DNA from: Bifiguratus adelaidae | Lineage: Eukaryota > Mucoromycota > Endogonomycetes > Endogonales | Direction: 5' to 3' | Assembly (NCBI GenBank): GCA_002261195.1 | Contig: MVBO01000001.1 | Span: 508,051 to 572,050 of the forward strand | Length of the DNA: 64,000 bases | Part shown: positions 11,601-24,533 of the stretch, piece after piece | Position numbering within the stretch: the first letter of the stretch is position 1 | Layout: each line of letters opens with the position of its first letter | Notes under the pieces: generated by a model | Databases searched by the model: none | The model's input: the letters and a program-made list of their open reading frames with translations, nothing else | Told to the model about the DNA's origin: nothing | Translations under genes and position numbers: made by a program

Positions 11601-12639
11601 CTACTTTGATCCGGAAACATCTACCAACTTAAGGTTACGGCAGTGCTTGAGCTACTTCTTTCCTGCATTCTGCTATTCTTTCAAAGAAAATCAAAATTGT
11701 ATGAGGAGGGTGAGTACTGTAGTCCAAAGATTCTGTAGGGATGTGAAAAATCAAGCTGACATGACATCAGCTACTGGTGTCTACATTGCTCAGTGTTTTG
11801 AATGAATACAAGACCCAACAAAAGAACAACGATGGCGTTTCGCCTCTTCAAATGGCGGAAATGCTCATAGACTGGACCGATACGCGAAAGTTAGTCAGGT
11901 GAGAAGCTCGTACTGATGAGCGTTGACGAGCACATTCTCACCCTATGCGTGACAGCATGCAAGGGAACTCTGCAAATCAAGTCAAAGGTGGACACGAGAC
12001 ACTGGATCTCCCCATAGATGTCCTGAAAGCGATTTGCGACGAGAACAATGGTAAGGGTGCGCTCTAACCGTATGTTTTCAATGCAGGCCGATTAACGCCT
12101 CATTAGCTTCGTGTCACCGTGTCTTGTGTCAATGCTTGCCAAGACTCTACTTGGATGATGGTGAATCCACTCAACTTCGGCGGATCAGATTCTTGGCGGC
12201 AGGAATACGCAAGGTAAATCATTAGATAATGCTTTGAATCTCAATAACTCGCTTTCAGAAACGCGCCTTGACGGATTTAGTAGCCAGGAAAGCTTTTGAT
12301 CGTTTCGAAGGCAATCTAGCCAAGCTCATCCATGACGAGCCGACCGATGGCGACGAAATGGACATGTCAGATCTGCAAACCTTTTTGGAAGAAATTCAAA
12401 CAGGTAACCCGGATCTTAAATGCACATCAAACTTGCGCTCATGAGTTCGCATCAGATGATGACATTGAAGACGACGCCACGGCCAGAAAAAATAGCAGAA
12501 GGTAAGAGTCCTAGTCATTACAAACATATTGATGCTCCTTGTACGCAGACAAGCCAAAGAGCGCGCTTCAGTGCGTGCAGAGGCAAATCTATCAGATGCC
12601 GCTGTCGACACTTCCGAAGACGAAAATTTTAGTGGATGA
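8692..12639 (+). CDS. YCG1: Condensin complex subunit 3 (YCG1/Cnd3/CAP-G), HEAT-repeat protein
   Basis: Very intron-rich gene (about 18 introns). Start ATG 8692; exon 1 ends 9013, exon 2 begins 9065. The N-terminal HEAT repeats read IFQECQKTLTHHRRYAASL, FNREFIRNLNKVLSIRKREL, IVKFVALFMQVTQEK, FIETLLSHLLKGMSTRDKTVRQRCCQLV, then RIRDKEAPVRMQAAIALSRLQG and RRVVLFNLDQTKETLPYIIRRARDIDAVNRRAVF, the signature run of the CAP-G/Cnd3 family. The C-terminus ends in a short acidic tail EDENFSG. Condensin compacts mitotic chromosomes; this is the kleisin-binding HEAT subunit. It converges on RIX1 with 72 bp between stops. Confidence 0.93.
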
Positions 12640-12711
12640 AGATTGTAGCTAATGTACAATGACTTGCTTCTGTGAATAAATTCGAAAGAAATAATGCCAA
12701 ATGCCGTCATT

Positions 12712-15700
12712 CTACTCCAATTCGTCGTCGCTATCAGGAGCCATGCTAAGATCAATCTCGGGTATCTCGAAGGTATCCTCGTCTGAACCGGCATCATTGT
12801 CTACATTAGCTCTTGGCGAGGAATGCCGGTCTTGCGATTGCGCACCTTGTTCTGGGACATCTTGTGGTCCAGGTTCCGATGATTGTTCGTTGCGTTCAGC
12901 GAACACTTCTTCGAGATCGATTTCCATGGTATTGGTAATCTCGTGGGGTGCAGGAAAGGTGTAAACAGTGGGATGATTGTTCGCAGACACATCAGCTGGT
13001 TTCTGTGCCATTTCTTTCTCCAGGTTGCTCTGATTGACAACTGGTGTTGCTGTTGGTGCCTTCGATGCAGGTGCGTGGATTGAGTGATAGCCCTGAGGGA
13101 TGTCGTGCAAAGTCTCCAATTCATTCTCAGATATGTTCGCACTGTCTTTTTGTGATATTGCGTGTTTCTGATACGGTTGGGTCTCTCGAGCAGGCTGGAA
13201 CTCTCGTGGCTTGCTGTTCTCACTGGGGGTAGTGATCGGTTGTTCTGACTCTATCAATTCCTCCTCTGACTCATCGTTGGCGTCATGGTAGCCGTTGCCA
13301 AATGGATCAACTGCTTGCAGGTTATCCATCTTGCGTGGTATAGGAGGCATACGACTATGGATCAATATGTCGCATGTCATCTTGCCAGCCCGGCAAATGC
13401 TTTGAACCTGCTAGAGGATCAATCTACGGCATACCAATTGTCGACATTCGACTTACCTCGGGAATGTTTCGATTTCCACCCGCAAGAAACAGTCGGCTCG
13501 CAACGGTGAGCACGCTGGGCTGCGTGACACAAGGTCCCTGGACGGACGCTAGCAAGGCTCGGTAGAGATATTGCTCTATCTCCAAATCTTCCGAATGAAT
13601 GAATTCCGTGTCCAAAGCTTGATGGATGACAAGTAGACGACTTATCACTGTTCGGTCGACCAAGGCCCTCTGATTCGCAGGGATTCGTGGTCCGTATGAC
13701 AGCAACAGGCTCTCAAGAGCTAAATAGGCATGGTTAAGAGACCAGCAAGCAATCACCTGTTTACTTTACTTACCTTGGAGTGCCGCCACTTGGACGGTAG
13801 ATGGCAGACTGCATTTATAACTCACACAAGCGTTCGTTATGTTGACTTCATTGACATCTGTTCGGCGCCGCTTGTTACCTTTCTTTGATGACGGTACGGG
13901 AGCAACCACTTCGGCGTTGACACTCTTCAATATAGCAATGTCAGCGAGCGCATAGGACACTAGGTGTTCTGATATATGAGGTGCCAAGATGGCGTCAAAG
14001 CAGTCGAGACATTGCTTGACTGCTCGATATCCGCTCGCACGCATTGTTCTAAAAGAACATTGGCATAAGGTCGGATTTGATTTGCACTACTTACTCTCGC
14101 TGGTTGTTTTGCGATAAAACCTGAAGCAGAATTTGACCTAGCATTGAAGCATAGCGGACTATATTCCCCGAAACGCTGGCAAATTAAAATCATGTTTGAG
14201 ATGTAGTTCGCAAACCATATTCTATGCACCACACATACTTTTGAACCAATCCAACAAGCAACGACAAAGTGTCCAGGTGTAACTTTGGCAAGCCTAGAAG
14301 CAAACAATTGTACTCCGCAGGGTCGATACGTTCGTTTGTCTATACGAAACATCATTCAATGAATTGAATATAACTAAAAGCGTGTGACTTACCACGGCGT
14401 ACTCGTTCGCACTTAGCACACGATTACACAACTCCAGTATCTTGACTATTGGCACATTAACGGCGACCTTGCTTTGCGTGCTGGATGTAGAAATCAATAC
14501 AAGCATTCATCAATGAAATGTTTTACTTACGAAAGCATTGCTCGAAGCGCATACTCTAGGGCTGATGCTCGCTTGAAAAGAATAGGAAATGAAGTGAAGT
14601 AATCTTTGCTTTGTGCTGGGAAATCGTAGGACTGAAGTTCTCCAGTATAGGTTGTTTCTAAAAGGTCAAAAAGTCCACATTAGAGCGTATCGCCAAGCAT
14701 GCATCCTCTCATACCTTCGTCTAGCGTCGCAAAAAGTGTATCCAAACATTGATGCAACGATCCAAGAAGCCTCAAGGAAGCATCCCGCCAACGTGCAGGC
14801 GTGTTCGCCTTACCGCCTATTCCAGGTAAAGCTGCAAAGCAAGTGACAGCTTCGGATAGTATTTCCTCGCTGCAATCATGTGTACCGTCCAGATAGTACA
14901 AGCACAGGCCTGCGGTATTGTCTGCAAAAGGCTTAAAGATGGTAGGAAAGTTGACGGACAATGTGCGGAAGGATCGAAGAACACAAAGCTAAGTGCAAAC
15001 AATGAGCTCAAGAAGGGAATTTACAAATATTCGGGGATACTTACCACTGTCTTTTGCTGACCGCTTAAGTTATGCAAGATTGTGAGGAATTTTGGAAGTG
15101 ATGGCGTTGTTATTTCACGTTGTACCTCTGGCCATTGCTTAGACACCACAAAAAGGCTTGTCATCAGGTCGATGGCACCGTTAGACACAAATTCGGGCTC
15201 GGGATGCTGTATCATTAGATTGTCAATATAATCACGTCCAGAACTCGAAACGTACCCCCAGGATATTTAGCAAAGCCTGTGACCATGACCCAATGTTTGC
15301 TTTCAACAGGATCGGAGATTGGCGGATTGTAATGCCAATAAGGGAAATAGCTGCCCACCGCGCGCCACTTTGTTTGGACTGTAACAGAGAATTGAGTCGA
15401 GTGATCCACTTGTGGGTGTTTGGAGTGTTTTCCGTTGTTGCGGTTGTCAAGAGATCAAGGTGAGCAACAGCTTCGAGGACATAAGGTAGGTTCTGTTCCA
15501 CTGTATCTTCCTTGGCCAAGTAGCTGTTTGCCAACACATTCAGCAGATCCGCCTTCTGTAGTCGACTCATGCAAACCTCACTGAACAAAAAAAGTTTGGA
15601 CTTCTAAATTTGGAAAGAGAAGAATAGGCGACAAACAGACAAGCGTTGACTCAATTGAGAAGGGAACGTCAGAGTTCATAGCGACGACTAGTAGCATTGT

Positions 15701-15872
15701 GTACTGATAGACTGGGGAAGACTCGCATGACAGCGGATATTGCGCTCGGTTGTGTTTGCTTCGGGATCATCATAAAGCGATAATCTAAGAATATTGGCAA
15801 GTTTATGTTCAAGTGAAAGGTGCAAGGATCTATGTGCCAATTTACCATTGACATTGACATTCTATACGACAT
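12712..15872 (-). CDS. RIX1: Pre-rRNA-processing protein RIX1 (PELP1 homologue)
   Basis: Multi-exon minus-strand gene. The N-terminal RIX1 repeat region is seen in SRLQKADLLNVLANSYLAK, HKWITRLNSLLQSKQSGARWAAISLIGITI and SWSQALLNILG; later helical exons include VQREITTPSLPKFLTILHNL, LPGIGGKANTPARWRDASLRLLGSL and ALVDRTVISRLLVIHQALD. The last exon (to 12712) is a long acidic Ser/Glu/Pro tail ending SMAPDSDDELE. Rix1 works with Ipi1 and Ipi3 (and Rea1/Mdn1) in nucleolar and nuclear 60S maturation. The 5' end is uncertain: coding is firm from about 15697 onward, and an upstream exon with ATG 15872 and a GTAAAT donor is possible but its joining frame is not settled. Confidence 0.82.
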
Positions 15873-16023
15873 GTGCCATTTAGCGTAGGTCTATGGTCTC
15901 CCAATGCGCTCAATGGCTGCCGCGAAATTTCCGCCTTTTTTGGCGAAAAGGAATAATTTCCAAAATTGGTAGCGAGCTTTTCGCGTTACCTTTTTGCCCC
16001 TCGCGTCACTCCCTATAGCGAGG

Positions 16024-19000
16024 ATGGACGAAGGGAGAATCAAGGTGGTGATTAGGCTACGTCCTCTCAACAGTCGAGAAAAGGCTGGAGGGCAACTGAA
16101 TGTATGGCGTACCACTGAAGACTCTATACACCTTGTTTCAGATTCTGGACGTGCCGTTGCAGGGACAGCATACACGTTTGGTAAGCGTCAACAACGAGCC
16201 GTGATGCGACGGAAACCTAACTGTTGAACGGCAGATCGTGTTTTCAATGGAGCTGATACAGGCACCATCTACGACTATGTCGGAAAGGATATTGTGGAGT
16301 CTGCTACACGAGGAGTAAATGGTACATTGGACAGCTACAGGGTCAAGGGAGAGTCTTAAAGGCTAACAAGTCCGTGGATATCATAGGAACCATATTTGCG
16401 TATGGACAGACGTCGTCTGGAAAGACAGTAAGTAGTGCGATCCTCGGCTGTACAATCTTCTGATTCATAAACCTAGTTTACTATGCATGGATCGCACAAT
16501 ACTCCAGGCATCATTCAGCTTGCGATACGCGATGTGTTCAAACTGATCGAAGAGGTGGGATTCTGATCCACTACACAATGCATCTGACACATGCTCGCCA
16601 GACAACCGACCGGGAGTTTCTTATTCAGGTCTCATACCTCGAAATTTACAACGAAGTCATCAGAGATCTTCTGAATCCAGAAAATGACAATTTGCGCATC
16701 AATGAAGATCCAAAGGTGAACGGAAATCTTTGAATGGCAAGGTGTAGCATGCTGACGTCTTTCTTAGCGTGGCGTTTATGTTGGCAAATGCACAGCAGAA
16801 GCTGTCAGCAACGAGCAGCGCATCTTGCAGCTGTTGTCTGTCGGAGAAAGTAAGCACAGAGGAGAATCCTAATGCTACAAAATGTCAATGACTGAATTGG
16901 CAAACAGAAAACCGACGCGTTGGAGAGACGAACATGAACGAGCGCAGCAGCAGATCCCACACGATTTTCAGGATGGTGAGCGCTATGCTTCTACGTTTTC
17001 CAAGCTGCTTGTACTAAAGGCTGAATACAGCACATTGAAAGTCGTCAAGCGAAATCTCAGCAATCATCAGAACAATCTCCAGACGATGCATCTTATTGGA
17101 CTTCTACCTTGGTATGTCGACAAGTACATTTGTATCGGTATCAATTAACTCTTTTATGTGCCTTTCAGAATCTCGTTGATCTTGCAGGCTCGGAACGTGC
17201 CTCTCAATCTGGCGCTGAAGGCATTCGGTTGAAGGAAGGGGCGCACATCAACAAAAGCCTCCTGGCTTTAGGGACCGTAATTGCAAAGCTAGCGGAAAAT
17301 GGCTCTGAAAAGTAAGTGATGCTGTTGGAGTCTTTCTACGACCCTTGACCATTGACGTCTTCTTTATCAGTCTAAGAGGCCATATCCCGTATCGTGATTC
17401 AAAGATGACCAGAATTCTGCAGCCATCGTTGGGCGGAAATGCTCGAACAGCCATCATTTGTACCACGACTCCATCTAGCCGTCATGCCGACGAAACAATA
17501 AGCACGCTCAAGTTTGCCAATCGAGCCAAAAACATTCAGAATAAACCGCAGGTCAACGAGGTATGCTGCAACATGATCAATAAGCTAGATACACAATTCA
17601 TTCTTCCCATTCGCAGGAGAAGGATGGTGACACATCCGTGTTAAGTCAGTACCGGCGAGAAATTGATATCTTGAAACAACAGCTTCAAGAAATGAGTCAG
17701 GCGCCAGTCGAAACAGATCACAGTAGCCCTTCAGACAGCGCTGACTTGCTTGAGCGCTTACGAACGCAGGATGAAGAACAGGTAAGCAAAGCATCTCTTT
17801 GGCTCGAGAGTGTGAAGCTCATTCTCATTGACACGACTTGCAGGAACGGCTCCGAAGCATGTATGACAAGTTGAAGTCCCATATCCTCACAGCTAGTAGT
17901 CCTCCAGTGGATTACATATCGGTAAGTCGAGCAGATTGTTGACTATATCGCCCTTGACTTATTCATCCCGACAGAAGGAGGAAAGGAGAAAGACTTGGTT
18001 TGCGGGCTATAGCAATGTGAGTAGTTTCCAACGTATATCTCATCACTCTTATGTGTCTTTGACTGACGGGTCTTAAGGATCTCAATATCAAGTCTCGACC
18101 GAGACTCGACGAGTTTGAAACGGAAAGCTCTGAAGTTGGCGATATGGTCAGTGTCTGGTTGCTGTACAAAATCTCTACTGACTCGTCATAGGACGCCCGC
18201 ACGAAAAAGAGACGTCTGGTATCGGAAGATGCTCCCCTAAAAAGTCTTAAATTCGACCATGACATCCTTAGGCAGCAGGTGCAAGCATTCCAACGGAAGC
18301 GTGAAAGCCTGAAGGTTTCGCTGCAAAAACTCTGTGATTGGGACGGCATCGATCCCTTGGATGATCTTCCCGAGGATTTATTGGTAATTTAGGCGTGTAG
18401 AGCCTTTATGCTTGTACTGAACCGGATTTTGCAGCCATTGAAAGGCCATCTTGAAACAATGAAGCACGCACTCGAGCGTGTTCATGCCACAATGACATTG
18501 AATGCGGAGCGCTTCGCTGCGGATCAGTCATTTGCCATTGCCGAAAAGGATAGCTTGAAGATGGAGCTCGATAAGGTTGCATCCAAGCATGGCCTAGTAA
18601 GTAATTATCTCATTCATATGAAGGAACAATAATGCTAACGATGTTTTCGCGAAGCTTGAGCAAGCTATAGATATGAAATATCGGGAATTGCTGGAAGATG
18701 CTCATGAGCCTAATCCCATGGATCCCCATCAAAAGCTTGACGCGATGTCCAAGCAAGCCTCTCAACTATCAGCACTAGCGACGAGCAGAGATGCCGAAAT
18801 AGCGCAATACTTGAAGGAGCGGAACGAGCAAAGTCAGCTTGCTCTCAAACAGGTGGACGTCATACTGCAACGTTTTCCAGGCCAGTACAATTACCTGAAC
18901 CTCCTAGCCAAAAGTGTACAAGAGTACACAGTGTTGGAGCGAGAAACCGCAAAGAACGATCATTTGATGGCGGAAATGGTGATCAAGTGCGCTGCTTTGA

Positions 19001-21515
19001 CGCAAAGGTTATCGGTCAAAAATAAGAAGATGAGCAATTTCAAGAAACATCTCACCGTCTTGCGCATCGAACATGCAAACATGAAGGCAACGCTTCAAGA
19101 AGAACTTCAGACAACAAAACTTCAAGTGAAGACTATAGAAAATATCTCAGCACAGCGCGAAAAAGAGCTACAGGATCTCAAAGCTGACCAGGTTACCAAC
19201 AAGGGCGCTTTGTGCAGCTTGGAAGAAGAGGTAAAGGCGTTACGAAGTCAGCTATCGAGCAGTACCGAAACGGCCATCTCAAAAGAGCAACGCCTAGCCA
19301 CCCTCGAAGAACAATTAAAGGAATCACAAGCGCGACAGAATGATCATCACAAGCTCCTGGAGCAGTACGAGGCTCAAATCGATGCCAACAATAACAAAAT
19401 AGAGCAGTTCAAGGAGAAGGAGCGGGCGCTTGAAGCACGGCTTGCAGACTTGAACGAGGAAAACAATCGCGAGAAAGCATTCTCAGATTCCAGAAACGCC
19501 GAGCTAAGGGCTTTGGAAGCGATCAAAACGGAGCTTGATGAATTGAAGGCTTCCTATGAACAACTTCAAGCCGAACTCGCCCAATCTCAAAGCATCGTCA
19601 GGACATCTACCCAAAGCATAACCGAATACCAAAACAAGATTGTGATACTCGAAACCGAAAATGAAAGCTTAATGCATGCACTTGCATCAGAACGACAGGC
19701 AGTGGGCCAGCAAGATGCGAGCGTGCAACATCTCAAGGCGGAAAACATCCGATTATCGACAAACTTGGCAAACGCTGATCAGAACTTTGAGCTCTTCGCC
19801 TGCCAATTTCTGGAGCTGCGTCAAGGGTGTGATCGGACTTTCCAGGAGCTTGGGGCCTCTAATGAACGGTGTGCTGAAATGACAAACAGGATGAATGCGA
19901 AGGAAGAGGCCTTCCAACGACTACAAGCTGAATTCGCTATGCTTCAAGAGCAGCAAGGCGATTTGGAAATACTCAAGGAGGAGCAGGCGAAAAACATCAA
20001 GAGACTTAGCGAGCAATTGGAGCAGTTGCAGGCTGCGCTTGACCAAAGTCAGGCTTCGTTTCAACACCTAAGAGAAGAGCGAGACCAATGGCTATCCAAG
20101 GGAGAGGAATCAAACGCCAAGCTTATCATCAAAGAGAACGAGACCATCGCTTTACAGGAAACTGTCGCACACTTAGAGCAAGCACTGGAGAATAGCTCGG
20201 CGACTACACAATCAAAGATGCGGGAACTGCAAAAGGAGGTTGATGCACTTCAATTGCAACAAAAATCCCTGATCGAGCTTATCAGTAAGAAGGAGGGGGA
20301 GCTGGCGCCGTTGCAATCACGCCTCTCGCAAGCCATTACAGAAATCTGCACATTGAAAGACCTCAATGGCGAACTAAAGGCAACTAAAGCAACCAACTTG
20401 GACACTATACAGACTCTGGAACGGCGTATTCAAAAGGAACAGGTTGGTGACCAGATGCGTTTATCTTGCAGATCCTAAGAATATCGTAGGCGGTCAGGGC
20501 GGACTTGGAGGCTCGTGCTGAGAAATTGAACAACGAATTGAAGGCGGCGAGGGCAGAACGCGAGGAATCTCAGAAGGTTTGGGAAGCGAGGCTATCCGAT
20601 GCTCGGGCTACAGTTGCGAATCATCGGAAAGGGACACCCGGTCTCGAGCGTCAAGAGAGCTCGTTGGCTAAGGTAAGCTGACATGCGATCGCACAAGGTT
20701 GTTTACTGAGGATTCCCCTCCTTCAAGAATGAAGCTAGGCATCGACTTTCTTCACCTATGGCAACAGTGAGCATACAGGAACAGTCTTGTATTGATGTAC
20801 TAACACAATTAATAGCCTTATCGCCCGAACGAACTTAGTAGTATCGCAAGATTACACTCACAATTGGACAAGTTTCGAGAAACTCTCAGAAGCGAGTCGA
20901 GCTCCATCTATTCTAATCCGATAGAAGGGACAAGCTTGTTGATGAGAGCAAGTGAACAGCTAGACGCCGGAGGCAGCTTGTCGTCATCGGCAAACGAGAG
21001 CGAACATGAGAAGAACCCAGCTACTCAGATGGACGCACAAAATGGTAAGTCAAAGGTACTGTTCATTGAATATGAATTTACATCCGGATCAGAATATGAT
21101 CGCACGACTCAAGCTGAAGCCGAGTGCAAGCGCCTGCAAGCTGAACTTGAAAGCATAAAGAAGGAGAATCATCGACTCAGGGAGCGACAAAAGCGTGCCA
21201 GAGAGAGAGGCTTGAAGAGACTCACAAACAAAGAGAACGAAGCTGCAAGTCAAGCGGAGCATGAAGAAAAGTCACCAGCCGCCAAGAAAGTAAGTACCAT
21301 AGAGTCGCCAGCTACCTTTTGCTTATCTCAGCGACAGGACGACAAGGTGGAGACCTCCGAGTTCAAGATGAATAGCATTTTACAGGTAAAGAGATACCAC
21401 TATTTTGTTCCTGATCCTCCAATTAAACACTGTCTAGGATACTCAACTCGGTGAGAGACGTCTAATGGCGAAAACATTCAATTTTGGCTCCCGGCCGTTT
21501 TCGCTACGCAATTGA
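16024..21515 (+). CDS. CENP-E-like kinesin (kinesin-7 type) with long coiled coil
   Basis: N-terminal motor from ATG 16024: [21 protein letters not shown]-loop GQTSSGKT at 16404-16427, switch I NERSSRSH around 16937-16960, switch [10 protein letters not shown] at 17172-17195, and [28 protein letters not shown] with [19 protein letters not shown] as neck entry. [20 protein letters not shown] also fits kinesin-7. About 15 small exons encode the motor and neck; one 1.8-kb exon (18673 onward) encodes nearly continuous coiled coil, followed by further coiled coil and a tail ending [12 protein letters not shown] after an intron at 21387-21436. The long stalk is CENP-E-like rather than Kip2/Tea2-like. 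CENP-E moves and holds chromosomes at kinetochores. Function here is inferred. It converges on ULP1 (104 bp). Confidence 0.88.
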
Positions 21516-21619
21516 ACTCTATGGCTATCCACGTGGATATAATTACTTCATTATATGTACATTCAGATAGGCCTCGTCGGAATAGATGTAATATACATGT
21601 GGAGAATGCAAATTTTGTA

Positions 21620-22744
21620 CTATGACGCATATCCGTTCGACTGGCGTTGTGGAGGTGCACGATCCATAAGAGAGTTGTTCGAAATCTCGTAGATCATTCT
21701 TCGCCTTATATCAGGCATGTTGTTCTGTGCAAAATCAAAAGGCTCGTTCCGGCTGATGAATTCTGCAAATGTGCAAACAAAGACGCCGCAATCCGATCCG
21801 TTCAGTTGCAGTGGAATATCCTGCCCAAATTGGTCATCTTGGGGTCTCTTTGCTTGTTTTGACATTTGCACTTACCGTTGGGGCGTAATCTTCCCAGCCT
21901 GTAAAGTCGAAGGGCTTTTTCCTCTTGTCCAGGCTTTCCTGATTCAAATAATCTCGAAGTCGCTGCAAGAAGAAAGTCTCAGCAATTCAGCTAGATCAGT
22001 GGCTGCATTGCAAACTTACTTGAAAGGTAACCGGACCGGGATAATGATGCATGGAATCGTAATATTCTATACGCTTCTCAACAAAGTTGATGGCAGCGCA
22101 GCACCAATGGGCGTTGTTAATGTTAACTGGTATAATTATATAATCGTTGCTGAATATGTCGATTTTCTTTGTCCAACGCCGGACTTTGGCATAACCGCCA
22201 CTGACAAGGGTAGAATAAAAGAAGGAGGTGAAGCAATGGACTTTGGGCAGCTTTCCATCTTGTTTCTTGGATCGCTCGAGGATGAGACCAATGTAGAAGT
22301 TGACGATCTGCAGACGAACTCATCAGCTTTTCACGGGTATCATGTTGCTACTTACCTCATCATTAAGCCAAGTCCCCGGGCGAAGTGTGATCAAATCTCG
22401 ATAGCCTACTGACGCGGCGGCGATTTCGCGGTGAAATTTTGGATCTCGTAATGCGGCCTGAACCTGCTGCATAGCTTTTACATCAAGTCCCGGAAAGTTA
22501 TTGCTCTAAAGGGTTGATCAGTCTCGGGGTTCAATGTGCAAAGAGACCGAATGCCATACCTTGGGCCGCATACGTTTTTCCACCAACTTCATCCGCTCTT
22601 CGTCCTTTCTCTTGAGCTCATCGAACTTGGGAGTACCTTTCAGCGTTCTGCAATGTCGAAGATACAGGTATTTAGAGACAGAGCTTTTGGCAAAATATTT
22701 CCACTTACAAGGCCGTTTCAATGTCTTTCCGCAAACTTTCCAAC
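21620..22744 (-). CDS. ULP1: Ulp1-type SUMO protease (peptidase C48), 5' end lost in assembly gap
   Basis: C48 cysteine protease read on the minus strand. Upstream of the catalytic domain is KGTPKFDELKRKDEERMKLVEKRM, then ITLRPGTWLNDE|IVNFYIGLILERSKK, KVHCFTSFFYSTLVSGGYAKVRRWTKKIDIFSNDYIIIPVN (given in pieces here), the catalytic His in NINNAHWCCAAI, Asp in RIEYYDSM, and Gln/Cys in QLNGSDCGVFVC. The stop is at 21620. Ulp1 matures SUMO and deconjugates it at the nuclear pore. The N-terminal part runs into the N gap at 22745. In yeast Ulp1 the N-terminal targeting region is large, so a substantial part is missing. Confidence 0.92.
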
Positions 22745-23600
22745 NNNNNNNNNNNNNNNNNNNNNNNNNNNNNNNNNNNNNNNNNNNNNNNNNNNNNNNN
22801 NNNNNNNNNNNNNNNNNNNNNNNNNNNNNNNNNNNNNNNNNNNNNNNNNNNNNNNNNNNNNNNNNNNNNNNNNNNNNNNNNNNNNNNNNNNNNNNNNNNN
22901 NNNNNNNNNNNNNNNNNNNNNNNNNNNNNNNNNNNNNNNNNNNNNNNNNNNNNNNNNNNNNNNNNNNNNNNNNNNNNNNNNNNNNNNNNNNNNNNNNNNN
23001 NNNNNNNNNNNNNNNNNNNNNNNNNNNNNNNNNNNNNNNNNNNNNNNNNNNNNNNNNNNNNNNNNNNNNNNNNNNNNNNNNNNNNNNNNNNNNNNNNNNN
23101 NNNNNNNNNNNNNNNNNNNNNNNNNNNNNNNNNNNNNNNNNNNNNNNNNNNNNNNNNNNNNNNNNNNNNNNNNNNNNNNNNNNNNNNNNNNNNNNNNNNN
23201 NNNNNNNNNNNNNNNNNNNNNNNNNNNNNNNNNNNNNNNNNNNNNNNNNNNNNNNNNNNNNNNNNNNNNNNNNNNNNNNNNNNNNNNNNNNNNNNNNNNN
23301 NNNNNNNNNNNNNNNNNNNNNNNNNNNNNNNNNNNNNNNNNNNNNNNNNNNNNNNNNNNNNNNNNNNNNNNNNNNNNNNNNNNNNNNNNNNNNNNNNNNN
23401 NNNNNNNNNNNNNNNNNNNNNNNNNNNNNNNNNNNNNNNNNNNNNNNNNNNNNNNNNNNNNNNNNNNNNNNNNNNNNNNNNNNNNNNNNNNNNNNNNNNN
23501 NNNNNNNNNNNNNNNNNNNNNNNNNNNNNNNNNNNNNNNNNNNNNNNNNNNNNNNNNNNNNNNNNNNNNNNNNNNNNNNNNNNNNNNNNNNNNNNNNNNN
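22745..23600. other. Assembly gap, 856 N
   Basis: Continuous run of N. It removes the 5' part of ULP1 on the left and the 5' end (promoter, start and signal peptide) of the 3D-domain gene on the right. Any open frames across it are artefacts. Confidence 1.
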
Positions 23601-24222
23601 CAATGCTGCGCCCATGTCGGAGAGCTCTGTTCTTCTTGCCAAGCGCGCACCCTCTTGCTATGGTTCAGGCTCAAACATCGTTTTGACTCAATACTGGATC
23701 CCGGTCGAAGGCCATACCGACATGGATAACAACGGCAACATTGTTTCTCTTACCGGCGCCGCTACCAAGGCCCTCAAGGACGACAATGGCAACACAATTG
23801 CCATGGTCTCCCCCACTACCTACGATAAATGCCAAATGGAAGGCACCTGCATCCTTAAGAACGGTGATGTCCTCAATCTCGCCGGCTCCAAGAATGCATT
23901 CACGGTCTTGGACAACTCCAAGTACCCTTACGGCCAGGGCAGCAACGGCAATCCTCTTTCCCCTTATGTGTCCGTAGCCGCCAATGACGTTAGCTACGGC
24001 TCCACCCTCTATGTTAAGGAACTCGACGGTCTCGTCCTCCCGGGCAACGCCGGCACCCACAACGGCTGTGTTCGCGTCGACGATCAAGGCTGGAGCTTCG
24101 GTGGCTGCCAATTGGACTGGTTCGTCGTGACTTATGAGGATTACGTAGCCGTCAGCAACAACTTGCCCGACAAGGTCTCTGCCACTATCAAGGACTGCAC
24201 GGTTGGCAACTACACGCCTTAA
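23601..24222 (+). CDS. Secreted 3D-domain (double-psi beta-barrel) protein, 5' truncated by gap
   Basis: Open frame enters from the gap and stops at 24222. A Kex2-like Lys-Arg (LLAKRAPSC) sits near the left edge, so the missing part probably holds a signal peptide and short propeptide. The body begins GSNIVLTQYWIPVEGH, contains paired Cys (CQMEGTCILKNGDV), and ends with NGCVRVDDQGWSFGGCQLDWFVVTYEDYV, the conserved Asp-bearing strand of the 3D fold. This fold occurs in bacterial RlpA/MltA-type wall enzymes and in fungal secreted proteins. Codon third positions are strongly C-biased compared with neighbours, suggesting high expression. Activity is unknown. Confidence 0.75.
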
Positions 24223-24526
24223 ACCTATTTATGCTTGCCACGTTGTGTCCATTGATGGTGAGCTGGTTCATCACTATCTGACTACAGCGTATGTTTATAT
24301 ATTTATATGATTGTATATGATCATCTACTGTATCCATACCATTTGCACCACATTGCAATTATACACGTTGCTTAACCGCGTTGACACAATTTCAGCCTGG
24401 ACGGAAGCGATGCACCAATGAAATTCGCGCATTCTTCCGAAACACGAAAATCCGACCACGTGAGCCGGAGCTGCTTCCGTTGGTGGTGACGTCACCATTT
24501 TGATCTTTTCCATAGTTATATATGCG
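24223..24526. promoter_or_regulatory. Promoter and possible 5' leader of the bZIP gene
   Basis: 304 bp between the 3D-domain stop and the first in-frame ATG of the bZIP gene. It contains a TATA-rich stretch around 24293-24315, an E-box CACGTG at 24457-24462, a full CRE palindrome TGACGTCA at 24487-24494 and upstream ATGs (see the next feature). The TATA stretch could instead be part of the 3' end of the upstream gene. Confidence 0.5.
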
Positions 24527-24533
24527 ATGCTGA
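24410..24533 (+). promoter_or_regulatory. Three candidate upstream ORFs before the bZIP start
   Basis: uORF1 is 24410-24421 (ATG plus two sense codons, M-H-Q), its stop overlaps the ATG of uORF2 (24418-24489, 23 codons) by the tetranucleotide ATGA, and uORF3 is 24522-24533 (M-R-C). They matter only if transcription begins upstream of 24410, which the sequence suggests through a TATA-rich element near 24300 but does not prove. Gcn4/Cpc1/ATF4-type bZIP genes are classically controlled by leader uORFs. Confidence 0.4.

Noticed and set aside
22518-23729. Several long open frames crossing the N run
   Set aside because: They consist mostly of unknown residues across the assembly gap and are not evidence of coding.
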